Positions 28,277-38,321 of a stretch of 64,000 nt of DNA are shown here, piece after piece. The number at the start of each line of letters is the position of its first letter. The stretch's first letter is position 1. The stretch is taken from assembly GCF_001499965.1 (NCBI RefSeq), contig NZ_LQIT01000023.1, positions 1-64,000 of the forward strand, in the 5' to 3' direction. Source of the stretch: Mycobacterium sp. GA-2829. Its GTDB lineage: Bacteria; Actinomycetota; Actinomycetes; Mycobacteriales; Mycobacteriaceae. The notes under the pieces were generated by a model. That model did no database searches, was not told the origin of the DNA, and saw nothing but the letters and a program-made list of their open reading frames with translations. Both the position numbers and the translations under genes were made by a program.

Positions 28277-29761
28277 TCAGATCGCCAGGCAACAGATTTG
28301 TTGTGCTTCGGCGACCGAGTCGGCCAGCAGCTTCCCGGTGTCGACGCGGTGGGCGCCCGACCAGACGGGTGCGGTGATGTCGGCGGCGATCTGCGGCGTG
28401 GCGTCCGATGTCGTCGACGTGCGCCGCTCGATGCGCTGCTGTGCGGCCGAAAGATCGGTGGCGCAGGCCAGTTCGACCAGGACCGCGTAGGCATTGTCGG
28501 CGCACCGGTGGGCGGCGCGGCGGTGCTGCGGGTCGCGCCAGGTGCCGTCGAGGATCACCGACTCGCCGCGGGCCAGCAGGGCTGCGGCGCGGTCGAGCAC
28601 CGTCCGATAGACCAGCGCGACGTTTCCCGGGGCGTACAGCCCGCTGTCGAGGGCGCCGGCATCGCCGTGCAGGACGTTGCCGGCCTGCAGTTCGCGGCGC
28701 ACGTTGTCGGTCGAGATCACCTGGGCGCCCACGGATTGGCCGAGCGCCTCGGACAGCGTGGTCTTGCCGGTGCCGGGACCCCCGCCGACCAGGACCAGCC
28801 GGACGGTGGCCGCTTTGAGGTGTTCGGCGGCCAGTTCCAGGTGCCAGCGGGCGTCCGCGGCCGCGGCGGGGTGGCCCTGGGCGACGCGGATGCAGTCGAC
28901 CTTGGCGCGTACGACGGCGCGGTAGGCGATGTAGAAGTCGACCAGCGAGCGCGGCGCGCTGTCGCCGGCGAATTCGCGGTAGCGGTCAAGGAAGTGCTCG
29001 GCGAGGTCACGCCGGCCCAGGAACTCCAGATCCATGGCCAGAAACGCCGCATCGTCGATGCCGTCGACGCGGCGCAGCCGGTCGTCGAACTCCAGACAGT
29101 CCAACACGACCGGACCGTCGGGGGCGCAGAAGATGTCATCGGCGAGCAGGTCGCCGTGACCGTCGACGATGCGGCGGTCGGCGATGCGCCCGGCGAAGAG
29201 TGCGTGCCGGCCGTCGAGGTAGCGCAACGCCAGGCGGCGGACCTCGTCGACGGCGGCGGCGGGCACCGTCTCGGGATGGTGGTCGAGTTCGGCGAGGTTC
29301 TCACACCACCGCTGTCCGACCGCGGCCGGCGTCGCGCACGCGTCGACCTCGTCGCCGCGCTCGGCGATGCCGTGGAACCGCGCCACCATGCCCGCCAGTG
29401 CCGTGAGGTGGTCGTCGGTGGGCGCGCCGCGGGCCACCAGGGCGCGCAACCGGTCGCGGTCAGGGTAGCGGCGCATCACCACCACCGGTTCGGGGGCGTC
29501 ATGTCCGGGGATCTGCAGATGCGCCACGCCGAGGTAACTGTGCGGCGCCAGCCGGCGGTTGAGCGCGACCTCGCGGGCGCAGACCGCCTCGCGTTGCGCG
29601 GGGCTGCGGAAGTCGAGGAAGTCCGTGCGGATCGGCTTCTTGGCCTTGAACGCTCTGTCGCCCACCAGGATCACCACACCGGTGTGGGTCTCGTGAACCT
29701 CGGCGGCCAGGTCGGCCAGCCGGGCGTCGTCCGCAGGGGCGGTGCGCTCCGTCGTGGTCAT
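28277..29761 (-). CDS. Bifunctional phosphotransferase-like / P-loop kinase (Rv2004c homologue)
   Basis: 494 residues. The N-terminal half is an aminoglycoside-phosphotransferase-like fold (VVILVGDRAFKAKKPIRTDF, catalytic loop IVDGHGDLLADDIF, VLDCLEFDD). The C-terminal third is a P-loop kinase (LVLVGGGPGTGKTTLSEAL, then VISTDNVRRELQAG and VILDGTWRDPQHRRAA). M. tuberculosis Rv2004c, a DosR-regulon gene, has the same architecture and length. Substrates are unknown. It heads the leftward unit; a CACGAT hexamer six bases before ATG 29761 and boxes upstream suggest a leaderless DosR transcript. Confidence 0.9.
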   Translation of the reverse strand: MTTTERTAPADDARLADLAAEVHETHTGVVILVGDRAFKAKKPIRTDFLDFRSPAQREAVCAREVALNRRLAPHSYLGVAHLQIPGHDAPEPVVVMRRYPDRDRLRALVARGAPTDDHLTALAGMVARFHGIAERGDEVDACATPAAVGQRWCENLAELDHHPETVPAAAVDEVRRLALRYLDGRHALFAGRIADRRIVDGHGDLLADDIFCAPDGPVVLDCLEFDDRLRRVDGIDDAAFLAMDLEFLGRRDLAEHFLDRYREFAGDSAPRSLVDFYIAYRAVVRAKVDCIRVAQGHPAAAADARWHLELAAEHLKAATVRLVLVGGGPGTGKTTLSEALGQSVGAQVISTDNVRRELQAGNVLHGDAGALDSGLYAPGNVALVYRTVLDRAAALLARGESVILDGTWRDPQHRRAAHRCADNAYAVLVELACATDLSAAQQRIERRTSTTSDATPQIAADITAPVWSGAHRVDTGKLLADSVAEAQQICCLAI

Positions 29762-29796
29762 GGTGTCATCGTGGCCGCTCGCGGTGCGGCGGCACA

Positions 29797-29833
29797 GCGG
29801 CCTTCGGCCACCGGCGTGCGGCGGAAAGTCCCG
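29797..29833 (-). promoter_or_regulatory. DosR boxes for the Rv2004c-like operon (one fair, one degenerate)
   Basis: On the minus strand 29833-29820 reads GGGACTTTCCGCCG, a good left half-site. 29810-29797 reads TGGCCGAAGGCCGC, a degenerate palindrome. Their centres are 23 bp apart and the former is 21 bp from the next box (29841-29854). The degenerate one lies 23 nt before CACGAT (29773-29768), which is six nt before ATG 29761. Confidence 0.5.
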
Positions 29834-29840
29834 ACCGCGC

Positions 29841-29854
29841 GGGCCTTAAGTCCT
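29841..29854. promoter_or_regulatory. DosR box in the shared acg-like / Rv2004c-like promoter region
   Basis: GGGCCTTAAGTCCT matches the DosR core (GGGACTTNAGTCCC) at 12 of 14 positions and is nearly identical to the box at 52511-52524. It is central to a four-site array and may serve either direction. Confidence 0.7.
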
Positions 29855-29873
29855 CACCTGCAGAGGCAGGTGA
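29854..29873. repeat. Perfect 8-bp hairpin between DosR boxes
   Basis: TCACCTGC-AGAG-GCAGGTGA, overlapping the last base of the box at 29841-29854 and the first four bases of the box at 29870-29883. It could be a second regulator's operator or a cruciform. Confidence 0.5.
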
Positions 29874-29912
29874 CGAAAGACCCTTCCGCCGTGGCGGCGA
29901 TGCGGTGACTGT
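29870..29912 (+). promoter_or_regulatory. Proximal DosR box and -10 of the acg-like/dosR unit
   Basis: GTGACGAAAGACCC (29870-29883; on the minus strand GGGTCTTTCGTCAC) is followed after exactly 23 nt by GACTGT (29907-29912). ATG 29919 comes six nt later. That is DosR-type activation with a leaderless mRNA. Confidence 0.65.
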
Positions 29913-29918
29913 GGGGTG

Positions 29919-30899
29919 ATGACCGCGACACGACCCGACATCGACACGATCAGCGACGCAGTGCAGTTGGCGTGCCGTGCCCCGTCGGTGCACAACAGCC
30001 AGCCGTGGCGCTGGGTCGCCGACCGAAGCGGGCTGCAGCTGTTCCTCGACGCCGACCGATTGGTGGCGACCGACCACTCGGGGCGCGAAGCCCTGCTCAG
30101 TTGCGGGGCCGTGCTGCACCACCTGCGGGTCGCCATGACAGCCAGCGGCTGGATCGCTCATGTCGAGCGCTACCCGAACCCCAACGACCACCGCCACCTG
30201 GCCAGCATCGACTTCTCGCCGATGTCGTATGTGACTGACGGCCATCGCGCCCGCGCGGCGGCGATCGGGCGGCGCCGCACCGACCGACTGCCGTTCGGGG
30301 CGCCGCCGGACTGGGACGCGCTGGAGATGCTGCTCCGCAGCGCCGTCGACGAATCGTTGGCGATGCTCGACGTCATCGCCGACGACGCCCGTCCACAACT
30401 CGCCGAAGCCTCCCAGCTGACCGAGTCGCTGCGCCTCTACGACTCCGACTACCACGCCGAATTGAACTGGTGGACCGGGTGGTTGGCGGTCTCGGACGGC
30501 ATCCCGCAGAGTTCGCTGGTGTCGGCGGCCGAAAGCGACCGCGTCGATATCGGCCGGCACTTCCCGGTCACCCATGGTGGGCTCGAACGGCGGATGAGCG
30601 TGCCGGAGGACCGCTCGAAGGTGCTCGTCATCTCGGCGCACGACGACACCCGCCGCGACATCCTCGACTGCGGTGAAACGCTGTCACGGGTGCTGTTGGA
30701 GGCGACGCTGGCGGGGATGGCGACCTGCACGCTCACCCATCTGACCGAACTGCGGGCCAGTCGCGACATCATCTCCAGCCTCGTCGATCGCGATCTGCCG
30801 CAGGTGTTGATCCGCGTCGGGACGGCACCCGCGCTGGATGCCGACGCACCGCTGACGCCCCGGCGTCGTCTCGACGAGGTGCTTGAGGTACGGCTGTGA
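29919..30899 (+). CDS. Acg-family nitroreductase-like protein
   Basis: 326 residues. Acg-type proteins resemble nitroreductases but in Acg itself a lid blocks the active site and may store FMN; they are DosR-regulated in M. tuberculosis (Rv2032, Rv3131, Rv3127). Signature blocks: [43 protein letters not shown] and [18 protein letters not shown], ending in [13 protein letters not shown] 29919 follows the DosR box and hexamer at leaderless spacing. Its stop overlaps an in-frame GTG of dosR by four bases, so it probably forms the first gene of the dosR operon. Confidence 0.9.
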   Translation: MTATRPDIDTISDAVQLACRAPSVHNSQPWRWVADRSGLQLFLDADRLVATDHSGREALLSCGAVLHHLRVAMTASGWIAHVERYPNPNDHRHLASIDFSPMSYVTDGHRARAAAIGRRRTDRLPFGAPPDWDALEMLLRSAVDESLAMLDVIADDARPQLAEASQLTESLRLYDSDYHAELNWWTGWLAVSDGIPQSSLVSAAESDRVDIGRHFPVTHGGLERRMSVPEDRSKVLVISAHDDTRRDILDCGETLSRVLLEATLAGMATCTLTHLTELRASRDIISSLVDRDLPQVLIRVGTAPALDADAPLTPRRRLDEVLEVRL

Positions 30900-30901
30900 G
30901 C

Positions 30902-31555
30902 ATGGTGACCGTATTCCTCGTCGACGACCACGAAGTGGTGCGCCGCGGCCTGGTCGATCTGCTCAGCGCCGAATCCGACCTGGAGGTGATCGGTGAAGCC
31001 GGCTCGGTGGCCGAGGCGCTGGCCCGCATCCCGGCGCTGCGTCCCCAGGTCGCCGTCCTCGATGTGCGGCTACCCGACGGCAACGGCATCGAACTGTGCC
31101 GCGATCTGCTGTCCCGGCTACCGGACCTGCGGTGTCTGATGCTGACGTCGTTCACTTCCGATCAAGCCATGGTGGACGCGATCCTCGCCGGCGCCAGCGG
31201 CTACGTGATCAAAGACATCAAGGGCATGGAGTTGGCCACGGCGATCAGGGAAGTCGGGGCTGGCCGCTCGCTGCTCGACAACCGCGCGGCGGCCGCGCTG
31301 ATGGCCAAGCTGCGGGGGGCCGCCGAGGAGTCCGATCCGCTCTCCGGGCTGACCGACCAGGAACGCGTGCTGTTGGGGCTGCTCGGGGAGGGGCTGACCA
31401 ACAAGCAGATCGCCGCGCGCATGTTCCTGTCGGAGAAGACGATCAAGAATTATGTGTCGCGGCTGCTGGCCAAACTGGGGGTGGAGCGCCGCACCCAGGC
31501 GGCGGTGTTCATGTCACGGCTCGACCGTGGTCACGAGCCGAGCGGCGATCTTTAG
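30902..31555 (+). CDS. dosR: Dormancy response regulator DosR (DevR)
   Basis: 217 residues, identical in length to the M. tuberculosis protein. Receiver: [18 protein letters not shown], phospho-acceptor D54 in [20 protein letters not shown], Lys in [12 protein letters not shown]-terminal LuxR helix-turn-helix: [40 protein letters not shown]. The near-complete identity of these blocks to M. tuberculosis DosR makes the name secure. ATG 30902 is chosen because it yields [11 protein letters not shown] as in M. tuberculosis; GTG 30896, overlapping the nitroreductase stop, would add two residues. It activates hypoxia/NO/CO genes; its boxes surround it. Confidence 0.97.
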   Translation: MVTVFLVDDHEVVRRGLVDLLSAESDLEVIGEAGSVAEALARIPALRPQVAVLDVRLPDGNGIELCRDLLSRLPDLRCLMLTSFTSDQAMVDAILAGASGYVIKDIKGMELATAIREVGAGRSLLDNRAAAALMAKLRGAAEESDPLSGLTDQERVLLGLLGEGLTNKQIAARMFLSEKTIKNYVSRLLAKLGVERRTQAAVFMSRLDRGHEPSGDL

Positions 31556-31568
31556 TTTCGTTCGTTAA

Positions 31569-33341
<1,773 letters not shown>

Positions 33342-33356
33342 GCGGAGCGCGGCCGG

Positions 33357-33944
33357 TCACCCGCGCGGGTTCCTGCCGTCCTGGCCGGTCACGTCCGCGA
33401 GTTCCCGGTCCCATCGGGCATACCGGGAGCGGTTGGACTGCCGGTGCACCAACCAGCCCAGCGATCCTGCCGCAGCGGCCACCGTCACCCAGGCCGCCAC
33501 CGCGACCGCGGCCGCTTCGCGCGCGGCCCGAGACGGCGGCGACGGGCCCGCGATGCGGTCGCCGGCCGCGTTCACCCAGATGGTGAACTGAGCGCCGGCG
33601 CTGAGCCGCTCGGCGGTGGGCACCTCCTCGAGGTGGGTGCGGCCGGCGGCATCCCAGCGCGCGACGGTGACGCGGGCGGCGGCGTCCGGTTCGGCGATAA
33701 CCCTGGTGTCGTCGACCGCGGTGGCGGTGACGGTCCGATCGCCGCGCGCCTGCTCGGCGTAGACGCGCGACCGCGCGTCGTACTGGGCGGTGCCGATCGC
33801 GCCGGCGACGGCCGCGAAGCACACCGCCGTCACCGCCAACACGGCCACCACCAAGGCCTCGACCCGGTCCACGGGCCGCACCATCGAATCCCGATCACCC
33901 ATGGCGCGCAGCACATTCCACCCCCTGGGTGCGTTCCCTGCCAT
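33357..33944 (-). CDS. Rv1733c-like membrane protein (DosR-regulon antigen family)
   Basis: 195 residues with two membrane helices: one near 30-55 (VEALVVAVLAVTAVCFAAVA) and one near 145-165 (AAVAVAAWVTVAAAAGSLGW). A ~90-residue exposed loop lies between, containing TVTATAVDD, HLEEVPTAERLSAGAQFTIW and VNAAGDRIAGP. This pattern is that of M. tuberculosis Rv1733c, a DosR-regulated T-cell antigen. Function unknown. It is last in the TetR-nitroreductase-membrane protein unit (10-base gap) served by the DosR box at 35.68 kb, and it converges on dosS. Confidence 0.85.
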   Translation of the reverse strand: MAGNAPRGWNVLRAMGDRDSMVRPVDRVEALVVAVLAVTAVCFAAVAGAIGTAQYDARSRVYAEQARGDRTVTATAVDDTRVIAEPDAAARVTVARWDAAGRTHLEEVPTAERLSAGAQFTIWVNAAGDRIAGPSPPSRAAREAAAVAVAAWVTVAAAAGSLGWLVHRQSNRSRYARWDRELADVTGQDGRNPRG

Positions 33945-33954
33945 GACCGGCCCC

Positions 33955-34947
33955 CTACTCCCAGGGGGACCCGTCGAGCCGGGACACCGCCTCGGCCAGC
34001 GGTCGGCGCGGGGTGGGCGGCAGCGGGTCGGCGTTCACCGGGGCCCACCCGACCCGGAAAAGCAGCTGAGGGAACGCGCTCGCGCCGAACACCTCGGTCT
34101 GTACGGCGTCGCGGGTCGCGGGGATCTCCAGCGGTTCGGTGACCGGGCAGCTCGCCAGCCCGATCGCGGTCGCGGTGAGCAACGCCAGGCTGGCCGCCTC
34201 CCCGGCGCGCAGCCGCGCCAGCGCGTCGTCGTCGGCGGTCCCCAGCGCCAGCAGTACCGCATTGTCGTCGGCGGGTTCGGCGCCTTCTGGTTGTTTGAGC
34301 GCGGCCCCGGCGAACACGCGGGCCGGCAGCGGTGCCCCGGCGACGGCGGCGGGCACGCTGGCCGCAGGTACCCCCGCCGTCGCGGCGTGCCGTCCGCTCC
34401 AGGTGGCCAGTTCGGCCAGGTAACCCAGATCGGCGGCGTGCTGGCGCACCGCGGCCGCCACGGCCGACCGCAGCTGCGAGGTGGCCTCGACGCGGCGCAT
34501 CAGGACCCCGGCGCGGGCAGCGCGCGCGCCGATCAGCGCGATGTCCCCGGCGGCGACCGGCCAGGGGCTGAAGAGCCTGCGGTCGGTGCGGCGGCGCGGG
34601 ATCGCGGCGGCGAGCGCGATGTCGGCCTCGTGCGGGGTTTGGCGGTGCAGCGCGAGGGCGGCCAGGTGCCCCGGTTCGGCGGGGTTCGGGAAGCGGTGGA
34701 TCTCCGCGCGCCACCCAAGCGCGGCGAGCGCGACCACGGCGTGGTTGAGCGCGGCGCCGCAGCTGATCAGCAGTTCCCGGGCGTCGGGGTCGGTGTGGGG
34801 CAGGTGCAGCGAGCGCTCGGCGTACAGATGCAGGCTGTCGTGGCCGACGCGCCAGCGCCATGGTTGCGAATTGTGGATCGAGGGGGCGCGCGCGGCCAGC
34901 GACAGCGCCGCGTGCACCGTCTCCCGATCAGGACCTGGTGTCGGCAT
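33955..34947 (-). CDS. Acg-family nitroreductase-like protein (second copy)
   Basis: 330 residues from ATG 34947 (MPTPGPDRETVHAALSLAAR). Blocks: [53 protein letters not shown] and LLTATAIGLASCPVTEPLEI, ending FPQLLFRVGWAP. It is a clear paralogue of the gene at 29.9 kb but divergent in the middle. Its start lies inside the 3' end of the TetR gene (20-base overlap), implying coupling. As in Acg, canonical FMN-dependent turnover may be absent; storage or redox buffering is a family hypothesis. Confidence 0.88.
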   Translation of the reverse strand: MPTPGPDRETVHAALSLAARAPSIHNSQPWRWRVGHDSLHLYAERSLHLPHTDPDARELLISCGAALNHAVVALAALGWRAEIHRFPNPAEPGHLAALALHRQTPHEADIALAAAIPRRRTDRRLFSPWPVAAGDIALIGARAARAGVLMRRVEATSQLRSAVAAAVRQHAADLGYLAELATWSGRHAATAGVPAASVPAAVAGAPLPARVFAGAALKQPEGAEPADDNAVLLALGTADDDALARLRAGEAASLALLTATAIGLASCPVTEPLEIPATRDAVQTEVFGASAFPQLLFRVGWAPVNADPLPPTPRRPLAEAVSRLDGSPWE

Positions 34948-35602
34948 GGTCAGCACCCTCTTTCCTCGCATCGGTCAGCGCCCGGTACATCGCGTCGTCG
35001 GCCATCAGGCCGTAGGTGTAGAGCTCGAGGGTCGGCATGAGCAGGTCGCGGGCGTAGTCGCGCACCACCGCGGCCATATCGGTGGGGTCGGGGTGCAGTT
35101 TGCGGTAGAGCAGGAACGCGCCGCCGCCGAACATCGCCAGCAGACGGGCGCGGCCACGCGGGTCGGCGGTGGGTCTGAGGGTCCCCGCCGCCACCCCGGC
35201 TTCGAGGTACTCCTGGGCGTTGTCGGTCATGTGCTGCAACAGGTTCCGGCCGGCCTGGTCGCCGCCCTCGAGGCTGCGCACCAGATAGGACAGCAGCGGG
35301 GCGTAGCTTTCGATATTGGCCAGCTGCGCCGACCAGCTGCTGGGGTCGTGGCTGGTCACCGCCGCGGTCTTCGCGCGGCGGACGGTTTCCATCAGGTAGT
35401 CGTCGCAGGCTTCGCGCAGGCCCTCGGGGGACCCGAACAGGTCTCGCAGGGTGCTGTCGGCGACACCGGTGGCGGTGGTCAGCTGCGCCATGGACTGGTC
35501 GAATCCGGCGCGGCCGAAGTACTCCAGGGCTGCCGCACACACCTGGTCGCGCAGTGGTTGCTCGGCAGGCGAACTGTCGATGGTGGTGGGATGAGCGGTC
35601 AT
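34928..35602 (-). CDS. TetR-family transcriptional regulator
   Basis: 224 residues from ATG 35602 behind GGAAGGG; earlier in-frame starts exist up to 35659 but lack a ribosome-binding site. N-terminal helix-turn-helix: LRDQVCAAALEYFGRAGFDQ, MAQLTTATGVADSTLRDLF. The C-terminal ligand domain ends in LLMPTLELYTYGLMADDAMY. It heads an operon with the Acg-like and Rv1733c-like genes and lies downstream of a DosR-box match, so it may be a second-tier regulator in hypoxia. Target and ligand unknown. Confidence 0.86.
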   Translation of the reverse strand: MTAHPTTIDSSPAEQPLRDQVCAAALEYFGRAGFDQSMAQLTTATGVADSTLRDLFGSPEGLREACDDYLMETVRRAKTAAVTSHDPSSWSAQLANIESYAPLLSYLVRSLEGGDQAGRNLLQHMTDNAQEYLEAGVAAGTLRPTADPRGRARLLAMFGGGAFLLYRKLHPDPTDMAAVVRDYARDLLMPTLELYTYGLMADDAMYRALTDARKEGADHADTRS

Positions 35603-35683
35603 GGCGGCCCTTCCGGGGGAGTTGTCGATGTTCCATGGGAAGCGGAACGTCTCCATCACACCGCGGGCTGGGTGGGGCGGCTA

Positions 35684-35697
35684 GGGACCATCGGCCC
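35684..35697 (-). promoter_or_regulatory. DosR box upstream of the TetR/acg2 operon
   Basis: GGGACCATCGGCCC on the plus strand, identical to the box at 63334-63347. It lies 81 bases before the TetR ATG. The hexamer 23 nt downstream on the minus strand is TGTGAT, one mismatch from NANNNT. Confidence 0.6.
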
Positions 35698-35729
35698 GAC
35701 CGTGCCCTCCGAACGGCCCCTGCGGGCGG

Positions 35730-38072
35730 TCAGGTCGTGCTGTCGTCCTCGGCCAGGACGAAGTAGCTTTCCTCTTCCTGGGCGAAGTGCAGCCGCAGCA
35801 CCGCGTACAGCCCGTACAGGCACGCCAGCAGGTCGTCGACCTGTTCGGGGCGGATCGCTGCCGCGGCGTCGGCGGTGGTGAGGTGGGCGCCGACGCGGTC
35901 GGTGAGGCGCTGGATCTCGGCGTGGGTGCGGCTCATGGTGGCCGTGGCCTCGTCACCGCCGAGCGGGCGCGCCAACGCGGGGTACAGCTGAGCCTCCTCG
36001 GCCAGTTCGTGGGGCAGGATCTCCTCGGCGAGCATCCGGTGCGCGGCGTGCACGGCGGCCAGCGCGGCGGCATCCGGCGCGGCGGCCAGCTGGTCGGCGC
36101 TGTCGCGCAGCACGTCCAGCGCGTCGCGTAACGCATCGTGTTCGGCGGCGAACCGGTGCAGCAGATCCCGGGTTGTCGGGGCCAGGTCGGTGGCGGCGTC
36201 GCGACCCGCCCGCAGCGCGCGCAGCGCGTTGAGGATCACGGTGATGTCGATGCCCTCCTGCAGCAGCGCGCCGGCCGCCGGCGGTATCCATCCCACCGCG
36301 GCGAGAACCATCGCCAGCAACGACAGGCTCATGCCGACCGCGGCGCTCTGCACGGCGATACGCCGTGACCGGCGGGCGATGTCCATGGCGTCGGCCAGCC
36401 GGTCGAGCCGGTCGGTGGTCAACACGATGTCGGCGGCCTCGGAGGAGGCGGTCGCCCCGCGCGCCCCCATCGCCACCCCCACGGTCGCCGCGGCCAGGGC
36501 CGGCGCATCGTTGATGCCGTCACCGACCATCACCGTCACCGCGCGTCCGCATTCAGCGCGCACCGCGGCGACCTTGTCGGCCGGGCTCTGTTCGGCGTAC
36601 ACCGCGTCGAGACCCAGAACGGTGGCGACCTCCCGGGCCGGCTCCGGGCGGTCGCCGGTGAGCATCACCAGCCGGGTGAAGCCGGCGCCGCGCAACCTGC
36701 GCATGGTCCGCGGCGCGTGGCGGCGCAACGGATCTCGCAGCAGCACCGCACCCACCGGCTGCCCGTCGCGGCACACCCAGGCGATCGCGGCTCCGTCGAG
36801 CCCGGCGCGGGTGACCACGCCGCGCTGCCAGTCGACGCGCGTCCGGTCCGCCGGCAACTTCCCGACGAAAACGCGACGGCCGCCGACAGTGGCGGTGACG
36901 CCGCGGCCGGGCTCTTCGACCACATCGGTGGGCAGCGTCAACGACAGTTTGCGGCCCAGCGCCTCGGTGACGATCGCCTCGCCCAGCACGTGCGGTGAGA
37001 ACTGGTCGACCGAAGCGGCCAGCCGCAGCACCTCGGCCGCAGCGCCGCCGGGGGCGGCGACCACGTCGACCACCCGCGGATGACCCATCGTCACCGTGCC
37101 GGTCTTGTCCATGAGCAATGTCGTTGCCTGCCCGAGGTTTTCCAGCGCCCCGCCGCTGCGGACGATCACCCCCGCCCGGGAGGCCCGCGCCAGCCCCGAC
37201 ACGATGGCGACCGGCGCGGCCAGCAGCAGCGGACAGGGGGTGGCCACCACCAGCACCGCCACCGCCCGTACCGCCGCGCCGCTGAACACCCATGCGGCGC
37301 CGGCCACCAGGAGCGCCAGCGGCAGGAACCACGCGGCGTACCGGTCGGCCAACCGCACGATCGGGGCGCTCTCGGCGCCGGCCTGCTGCGCCAACCGCAC
37401 GATGCCGGCGTACGTGCTGTCGGTGGCGGTCGCGGTGGCGCGCATCTCGAAGGCGCCGCCGGCGTTGAGGACGCCGCTGCGCACCGGTTCGCCGACGGCG
37501 TGTTCGACCTGCAGCGGTTCACCGGTCAGTGCCGACTCGTCGAGAACCGCCACCGTGTCGAGCACGCGCCCGTCCACGGGCACCACCTCGCCGGGACCGA
37601 CAATCAGCACATCGTCGACGGCGACGTCGTCGAGCGGGATCACCGCGACCCGCGCGCCGGCGCGTCGCCGCGCGAACCGCGGGGCGCGTTCGAGCAGGGC
37701 GCGCAGGTCATGGCTGGCGCGTCGGGTGGCCGCGGCGTCGAGGGCGCGACCGCCGGCCAGCATCACCGCGACCAGCGCCCCGGCCAGATACTCGTGCACC
37801 AGCAGTGTGCCGACCAGCGACAGCACCGCGATGAGGTCGACCCCGATCCGGCCGCGTCGCAGCGCCGCCAGCACCCACACCACCGCGGGCACCACCGCCA
37901 GCACGGTGCCGACGATCCAGCAGCCGTCGGCGACGGACCGCCATCCGGCCAGCCACGCCACGCCGCCGCCGGCCAGCGCGGCCACCGTCAGTGCCACCAG
38001 CACGGGTTCGATGAACGGGCGGCACCGCCGAAGCATCCGCTGCGGCATGGCCGTGGAGTGGTGTTCCATCAT
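35730..38072 (-). CDS. P1B-type metal-transporting ATPase fused to a C-terminal hemerythrin-like domain
   Basis: 780 residues. Two N-terminal helix pairs, actuator motif VLDESALTGEPLQVE, metal-path TPCPLLLAAPVAIVSG, phosphorylation DKTGTVTMG (D322), a heavy-metal-ATPase-type SPHVLGEAI, VMLTGDRPEP and hinge VGDGINDAPALAAATVGVAM. From ~620 a four-helix HHE region follows: HRFAAEHDALRDAL, ILPHELAEEAQLYPALARPL, MSRTHAEIQRLTD, LHFAQEEESYFVL. No N-terminal metal-binding domain is seen. The hemerythrin tail could sense O2 or iron and gate the pump (inference). GGAAGGA precedes the tandem ATGs 38072/38069. A DosR box lies ~104 bases upstream. Confidence 0.87.
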   Translation of the reverse strand: MMEHHSTAMPQRMLRRCRPFIEPVLVALTVAALAGGGVAWLAGWRSVADGCWIVGTVLAVVPAVVWVLAALRRGRIGVDLIAVLSLVGTLLVHEYLAGALVAVMLAGGRALDAAATRRASHDLRALLERAPRFARRRAGARVAVIPLDDVAVDDVLIVGPGEVVPVDGRVLDTVAVLDESALTGEPLQVEHAVGEPVRSGVLNAGGAFEMRATATATDSTYAGIVRLAQQAGAESAPIVRLADRYAAWFLPLALLVAGAAWVFSGAAVRAVAVLVVATPCPLLLAAPVAIVSGLARASRAGVIVRSGGALENLGQATTLLMDKTGTVTMGHPRVVDVVAAPGGAAAEVLRLAASVDQFSPHVLGEAIVTEALGRKLSLTLPTDVVEEPGRGVTATVGGRRVFVGKLPADRTRVDWQRGVVTRAGLDGAAIAWVCRDGQPVGAVLLRDPLRRHAPRTMRRLRGAGFTRLVMLTGDRPEPAREVATVLGLDAVYAEQSPADKVAAVRAECGRAVTVMVGDGINDAPALAAATVGVAMGARGATASSEAADIVLTTDRLDRLADAMDIARRSRRIAVQSAAVGMSLSLLAMVLAAVGWIPPAAGALLQEGIDITVILNALRALRAGRDAATDLAPTTRDLLHRFAAEHDALRDALDVLRDSADQLAAAPDAAALAAVHAAHRMLAEEILPHELAEEAQLYPALARPLGGDEATATMSRTHAEIQRLTDRVGAHLTTADAAAAIRPEQVDDLLACLYGLYAVLRLHFAQEEESYFVLAEDDSTT

Positions 38073-38175
38073 CGTCCTTCCGGGCCGCATGCGGCTCAAG
38101 CCCGCGGCGTCGAGCAGGCGGGCGGCCCGACGGTGTGCCCGGTTCGAGTGCATCAGCCGCACCCGGCGAGAGCTA

Positions 38176-38189
38176 GGGTCTTTCGGCCC
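38176..38189. promoter_or_regulatory. DosR box between P-type ATPase and alpha/beta hydrolase genes
   Basis: GGGTCTTTCGGCCC, a 13 of 14 match to GGGACTTTNGNCCC. It lies 103 bases before the ATPase start (minus) and 132 before the hydrolase start (plus). The minus-strand hexamer 23 nt further is TGCACT. Confidence 0.7.
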
Positions 38190-38321
38190 GTCGGATGCTC
38201 ATGTGACCGTCGAGTCCCGCGCTGCCGGCAGTGTGGGCCAGCGCGCGGTGTTCCCTTGAACGCCGGCGGCCACCGGTGGAGGGTGGACAGCGGCGCGCTC
38301 ACCCGATCGGCAGGACAGCTG

